Part shown: positions 51,240 through 55,026 of the stretch, one piece after another
Layout: the number at the start of each line of letters is the position of its first letter
Position numbering within the stretch: position 1 is the stretch's first letter
DNA from: Nocardia pseudobrasiliensis NBRC 108224
GTDB taxonomy: Bacteria; Actinomycetota; Actinomycetes; Mycobacteriales; Mycobacteriaceae
Direction of reading: 5' to 3'
NCBI RefSeq assembly: GCF_001613105.1
Contig: NZ_BDBS01000066.1
Location: 1 to 55,026, forward strand
DNA: 55,026 nucleotides
Program-made: the position numbers and the translations under genes
Notes under the pieces: generated by a model
The model's input: the letters and a program-made list of their open reading frames with translations, nothing else
Told to the model about the DNA's origin: nothing
Databases searched by the model: none

Positions 51240-52057
51240 GCCGGATTCTGCTCCAGTTCCCGTTCTTTCTCCAGCTCTCGGAGGATCTGTGCGACGTGAT
51301 CGCCGGCCTCGGGACCCTCATAGGCCCGCACGACCTCTTCGATACCGCCCTGCATCCGCATCTGCCCGTGGTCGATCCAGATCGCGGTGTCGCAGAGCTG
51401 GGCGAGGAATTCGTTGGAATGGTTGCAGAACACCAGGATTCCGGAGCGGGATACGAGATCGCGCAGGCGCTTGCGGGCCTTCTTCATGAATTCCGCGTCG
51501 ACCGCGCCGATACCCTCGTCCAGCAGCAGGATCTCCGGATCGATCGAGGTCACCACGCCCATCGCCAGGCGCACCCGCATACCGGTGGAATAGGTGCGCA
51601 GCGGCATGTTGAGATATTCGCCCAGCTCGCTGAATTCGGCGATCTCGTCGACCTTGGCCAGCATCTGCTTACGGGTCTGGCCGAGGAACAGCCCGCGAAT
51701 GATGATGTTCTCGTAGCCGGAGATCTCCGGATCCATGCCGACGCCGAGGTCGAAGACCGGCGCCACCCGCCCGCGCACCTGCGCGCTGCCCCGCGTCGGT
51801 TCGTAGATACCCGAAAGCAGCCGCAGCAGAGTCGATTTGCCCGCCCCGTTGTGGCCGACCAGGCCGACGCGGTCGCCCTCCTTCAGGGAGAGGGTGATAT
51901 CCCGTAGCGCCTCGACGACCACGACGTCGGATTGGTTGCGTCCGATCGAGCCGCCCGCCTTGCCCAGGACGGCCTTCTTCAACGATCGCGATTTCGCGTC
52001 GAAGATTGGGAACTCCACCCAGGCGTTGCGGGTTTCGATACTTACGTGATCGGTCAT
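51236..52057 (-). CDS. wzt: Galactan export ABC transporter ATP-binding protein Wzt (Rv3781-like)
   Basis: 273 residues, the same as Rv3781. Walker A GHNGAGKST at about residues 68-76, signature YSTGM, Walker B EILLLDEG, switch His in CNHS. Works with Wzm as an O-antigen-type exporter, here for lipid-linked galactan. No C-terminal carbohydrate-binding domain, so polymer length is not sensed as in some Gram-negatives. Confidence 0.95.
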   Translation of the reverse strand: MTDHVSIETRNAWVEFPIFDAKSRSLKKAVLGKAGGSIGRNQSDVVVVEALRDITLSLKEGDRVGLVGHNGAGKSTLLRLLSGIYEPTRGSAQVRGRVAPVFDLGVGMDPEISGYENIIIRGLFLGQTRKQMLAKVDEIAEFSELGEYLNMPLRTYSTGMRVRLAMGVVTSIDPEILLLDEGIGAVDAEFMKKARKRLRDLVSRSGILVFCNHSNEFLAQLCDTAIWIDHGQMRMQGGIEEVVRAYEGPEAGDHVAQILRELEKERELEQNPA

Positions 52058-52064
52058 CGAGCCT

Positions 52065-52958
52065 TCACACCCAGTAGGGGACGCGGGAACGGAATCTCTT
52101 CATGGCAAGTATCGCCAATGCCCAGCCCACTACGGTAATGGCCAGCACAACGAGCCAGTGCCGCAGCACGATGGGCTCGCCGAGCATCGGCGCGCGCACG
52201 ATCTCGAGGTAGTGATAGGTCGGGACGATCTCGATCAGGCGGGCGCGTTCACTCACCGATCCGCCCTGATTGTGCAGGACCTTCGCCGACCACATGACCG
52301 GCGTCAGCACGAACAGCATGCGGGTGAGGCTGCCGAGGATCGGGGCGATATCGCGATAGCGCGTGCTGAAGATACCGAAGGCGATCGACACCCACATGGC
52401 GTTCAGGAAGATCAGCACGATGGCCGGAATCGCCAGCAGTACGGTCCAGTGCAGATCACGCCAGACGCCGAATGCGACCAGCATCACCGCGTAGATGGCC
52501 AGATTGTGCGCGAAGAACAGGAACTGCCGCCACACCAGCCGGTACACGTGCACGCTCAACGCCGAGGGCAGCTGTTTGATCAGGCCCTCGTTCGCGATGA
52601 ACACGTCCGCGCCCTCGAGGATGCTGGCCTCGATCACATTCCAGACGATGATGCCGACCGTCACGTACGGCAGATATTCGCGCAGCGGCTGGTTGAGCAG
52701 CGTCGCGTACAGCAGGCCGATGGCGGCCGCCTGTACCGCCGTCGAGATGGTGATCCAGAACGGGCCGAGCACCGAGCGCCGATACCGCTGCTTGATGTCC
52801 TGCCAGCCCAGTGACAACCACAGTTCGCGCTGCGCGAAACCGCTTCGGAAGTCCTTGAACGCACGCGCGAACGACCGGGAGTCGGACACCAGCGGTTCCG
52901 AGGCGTCGTCGTGGTGCTGTTCGGTGGTCACCGAATCGGCTGGAGCAGCTGCGGGCAC
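52065..52958 (-). CDS. wzm: Galactan export ABC transporter permease Wzm (Rv3783-like)
   Basis: 297 residues: cytoplasmic N-terminus, LWLSLGWQDIKQRYRRSVLGPFW amphipathic entry, and six membrane helices of the ABC-2 type. Ends MKRFRSRVPYWV like mycobacterial homologues. Forms the channel with Wzt for lipid-linked galactan. GTG start 23 bases after bpa. The order wzm-wzt-glfT1 differs from the wzt-glfT1-wzm order of M. tuberculosis. Confidence 0.95.
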   Translation of the reverse strand: MPAAAPADSVTTEQHHDDASEPLVSDSRSFARAFKDFRSGFAQRELWLSLGWQDIKQRYRRSVLGPFWITISTAVQAAAIGLLYATLLNQPLREYLPYVTVGIIVWNVIEASILEGADVFIANEGLIKQLPSALSVHVYRLVWRQFLFFAHNLAIYAVMLVAFGVWRDLHWTVLLAIPAIVLIFLNAMWVSIAFGIFSTRYRDIAPILGSLTRMLFVLTPVMWSAKVLHNQGGSVSERARLIEIVPTYHYLEIVRAPMLGEPIVLRHWLVVLAITVVGWALAILAMKRFRSRVPYWV

Positions 52959-52981
52959 AGTGCTCGACTGTAGCGCAGTGG

Positions 52982-53575
52982 CTACAGATACTGCCCGCTC
53001 CCAGCGCTGCCCGGATGCTGCCCACCCTCGCGTTGTCCTTGGATACCCGGCGGCAGCGCGTGCCGCATCTGCTCGAGTTGCGCCCGCGCGGCCATCTGCT
53101 GGGCGAACAGCGCGGTCTGAATTCCGTGGAACAGTCCCTCCAGCCAGCCCACCAGCTGGGCCTGGGCGATACGCAATTCGGCGTCGGAGGGGATCGAGTC
53201 GTCGTTGAACGGCAGCGCCAGGCGCTCCAACTCGTCGCGCAGATCCGGGGACAGGCCCTGTTCGAGTTCGTGGATGGAGGTCTTGTGGATCTCCTTGAGC
53301 CGGGTGCGGCTGGCATCGTCGAGAGGCGCGGCCCGCACCTCCTCGAGTAGCTGTTTGATCATCGTCCCGATGCGCATCACCTTGGCCGGCTGCTCGACCA
53401 TATCGGCCAGCGATTCGTCCTTGGTGTCCTTCATCTCGCCGGTTTCCTCATCGATCATCTGTCCGGTCACGGGTGTTTCGCCCTGTGCGCCGGCCGGAAT
53501 GATCAAGGGGCGGCCTTCGGGCCCGATCACCACGATGGAATCCGGTGCTCCGTCCGAGTGCGTCATGAGCTCCAT
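52982..53575 (-). CDS. bpa: Bacterial proteasome activator Bpa (PafE)
   Basis: 197 residues. The helical core, EQPAKVMRIGTMIKQLLEEVRAAP through LRIAQAQLVGWLEGLFHGIQTALFAQQ, is nearly identical to Rv3780, and the C-terminus GQYL is the proteasome-docking tail that opens the 20S gate without ATP. Acts as a 12-mer ring on unfolded proteins. The N-terminus before residue 55 is variable. ATG 53575 or 53566. Divergent from the aminotransferase-like gene; position next to the galactan exporter is the same in M. tuberculosis. Confidence 0.96.
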   Translation of the reverse strand: MELMTHSDGAPDSIVVIGPEGRPLIIPAGAQGETPVTGQMIDEETGEMKDTKDESLADMVEQPAKVMRIGTMIKQLLEEVRAAPLDDASRTRLKEIHKTSIHELEQGLSPDLRDELERLALPFNDDSIPSDAELRIAQAQLVGWLEGLFHGIQTALFAQQMAARAQLEQMRHALPPGIQGQREGGQHPGSAGSGQYL

Positions 53576-53822
53576 GATGTCGCGTCCCGGCGTCTCGCGC
53601 TAAGCGGGGGCGGGGTGCCCATCGGGGGTATGTACGTTCGTGACCGCAAGTATTCTGTTGCGGTCTTGTCCGCCTCGTGGGTTCGGTTTGCTGAAAGTCG
53701 GTCGCCATGCTGCGTGATATCTCGCCCGGTTGCCCGCGCGTTCGGTGCGCAGGCGCCGACAATCGATCGGTTGCCGCTGACACGGTTACGCCGACTCGGC
53801 CGCTGCGCTTAGAGTGGCCAAC

Positions 53823-55025
53823 ATGACTTACGACGTCGCAAGGGTTCGGGGCCTGATACCGTCCCTGGGCGACGGCTGGATCCACCTCGACCCGCAGGCG
53901 GGGATGCTGGTCCCGGATTCGGTATCTCGCGCGGTCTCAACGGGTTTCCGTACCTCGGCCTTTTCACATACCAATCGCCACTCGGCCGCCAAGCGCAGCG
54001 CCGCGCTGCTGGAGGCCGCGCGCGAGGCGGTGGCCGATCTGGTCGGCGGCGACCCGGCCGGGGTGGTGCTCGGACCGGATCGCGCGGTGCTGCTGGCGTG
54101 GCTGGCCGAGTCGCTGAGTTCGCGACTGGGGCTGGGTACCGGGATCGTGCTGTCGCGCCTGGACGACGAGGCGAATGTGGCGCCGTGGCTGCGCATCGCC
54201 AATCGCTATGGGGCCCATGTGCGTTGGGCCGAGGTGGAGATCGAGACCTGTGAGATGCCGGCCTGGCAGTTCGAGGAGTTGATCGGACCCACCGCGCGGC
54301 TGGTCGCCCTCACCGCCGCCTCACCGATCGTGGGCTCGGCGCCCGCGGTGCGGGTGGCCGCCGATCGCGTGCACGAGGTGGGCGGCCTGCTGGTCGCCGA
54401 CTGCTTCGGGGCCGCGCCCTACGCGCTGATCGATATCGATGAGCTCAACGCCGATGTCGTCGCGCTGTCCGCGCCCGCGTGGGGCGGGCCGCAGATCGGC
54501 GCGCTGGTGTTCCGGGATCCGGCCTTCCTGGACCGCATTCCGTCGATGTCGCTGAATCCGTATGCCAAGGGCGCGGAACGGTTGGAGGTCGGCGGACATC
54601 AGTACGCGCTGCTGGCCGGGCTGACCACCTCGATCGACTATCTGGCCGGGCTCGACGAACAGGCCGGCGGCACCCGCCGCGAGCGCCTGGAGGTGTCCAT
54701 CACCTCCCTGCAGGACTATCACGACCACCTGTTCGAGCACCTGATGGAGGTGCTGGACCGGATCCCGAATCTCACGGTGATCGGCCGCGCCTCGACCCGG
54801 ATCCCGACGGTCAGCTTCACCATCGCGGGTATGCAGGCCGAGAAGGTCTCCGCCCGCCTGGCCGACCACCGCATCGGCACCCTGAGCGGCGTCCACGGCG
54901 GCAGCCGCCTGCTCGACGCCCTGGGCGTCAACGACGAGGGCGGCGCGGTGACGATCGGTTTGGCGCCGTACACAACCAAATTCGAGATCGACCAGCTCGG
55001 CCGCGCCCTCGCCGCCCTGGACTAG
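53823..55025 (+). CDS. Class V aminotransferase-fold protein (Rv3778c-like), catalytic Lys absent
   Basis: 400 residues; ATG 53823 gives MTYDVARVRGL as in Rv3778c. Cysteine desulfurase-like fold, with the cofactor Asp (Asp193 in VADCFGAAP) retained. The usual His-Lys pair, where Lys binds pyridoxal phosphate, reads SAPAWGGP here, with Pro218 and Ala219. It therefore probably cannot form the internal aldimine. The mycobacterial relative also seems to have Ala at this place. Function unknown; divergent from bpa. The stop lies one base from the window end. Confidence 0.9.
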   Translation: MTYDVARVRGLIPSLGDGWIHLDPQAGMLVPDSVSRAVSTGFRTSAFSHTNRHSAAKRSAALLEAAREAVADLVGGDPAGVVLGPDRAVLLAWLAESLSSRLGLGTGIVLSRLDDEANVAPWLRIANRYGAHVRWAEVEIETCEMPAWQFEELIGPTARLVALTAASPIVGSAPAVRVAADRVHEVGGLLVADCFGAAPYALIDIDELNADVVALSAPAWGGPQIGALVFRDPAFLDRIPSMSLNPYAKGAERLEVGGHQYALLAGLTTSIDYLAGLDEQAGGTRRERLEVSITSLQDYHDHLFEHLMEVLDRIPNLTVIGRASTRIPTVSFTIAGMQAEKVSARLADHRIGTLSGVHGGSRLLDALGVNDEGGAVTIGLAPYTTKFEIDQLGRALAALD

Positions 55026-55026
55026 C

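Noticed and set aside
1..55026. CRISPR arrays, rRNA genes, tRNA genes, insertion sequences, prophage genes
   Set aside because: Looked for and not seen: no regular repeat-spacer array, no transposase or integrase, no cloverleaf with CCA-type end.

Overview
The window is GC-rich actinobacterial chromosome (GC not computed, but third codon positions are almost always G or C). Gene content points to a mycolic-acid-bearing member of Mycobacteriales, most likely Nocardia or a close Nocardiaceae relative: FadD32-Pks13-AccD4, a mycolyltransferase with LGFP repeats, AftA, two Emb arabinosyltransferases (not the three of Mycobacterium), DprE1/DprE2, GlfT1 and a GlfT2-type enzyme. The genus is inferred, not proven.

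Region 1 (1-13.8 kb, + strand) is the mycolate assembly locus: the 3' part of an LGFP mycolyltransferase, a DUF732-type lipoprotein coupled to a Culp6/Rv3802c-type cutinase, an F420-type LLM oxidoreductase, then fadD32, pks13, accD4 and a small DUF5988-type gene. Region 2 (13.8-28.8 kb, mostly - strand) is the arabinan locus: dprE1-dprE2, aftA, an unassigned large membrane protein resembling GT-C glycosyltransferases, two emb genes and an alpha/beta hydrolase. A type II toxin-antitoxin pair is inserted on the opposite strand between aftA and dprE2, and an Rv3789-like gtrA diverges from dprE1.

Region 3 (28.8-36.6 kb) is accessory: a PPOX-fold flavin/F420 protein, a molybdopterin oxidoreductase, an unassigned 164-residue protein, a DUF4282-type membrane protein, an XRE/DUF5753 regulator and a MarR repressor diverging from a DHA2-type MFS exporter across clear operator palindromes. 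Region 4 (36.6-46.6 kb) is sugar-nucleotide and glycan machinery: rmlA-rmlC, an HSL-family esterase, a secreted glycine-zipper protein, rmlB, a GtrA/GtrB/GT-C-like set and a GlfT2-family galactofuranosyltransferase.

Region 5 (46.6-55 kb) holds a TetR/SRPBCC divergent pair, a small secreted protein, an HSDL2-like SDR, rsgA preceded by a tiny ORF with a consensus Shine-Dalgarno, then wzm-wzt-glfT1 (the galactan exporter and its primer enzyme), the proteasome activator bpa and a class V aminotransferase-fold protein that lacks the catalytic lysine.

Together the genes make and attach the outer envelope. Rml enzymes supply the dTDP-rhamnose linker, GlfT1/GlfT2 build galactan, Wzm/Wzt export it, DprE1/E2 make the arabinose donor, AftA and Emb add arabinan, and FadD32/Pks13/AccD4 with the mycolyltransferase make and attach mycolates. 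The best candidates for undescribed biology are the GT-C-like protein inside the arabinan operon, the GtrA/GtrB/DUF2142 set, the toxin-antitoxin insertion with its 12-bp repeats, the lysine-less aminotransferase homologue and the small ORF before rsgA.
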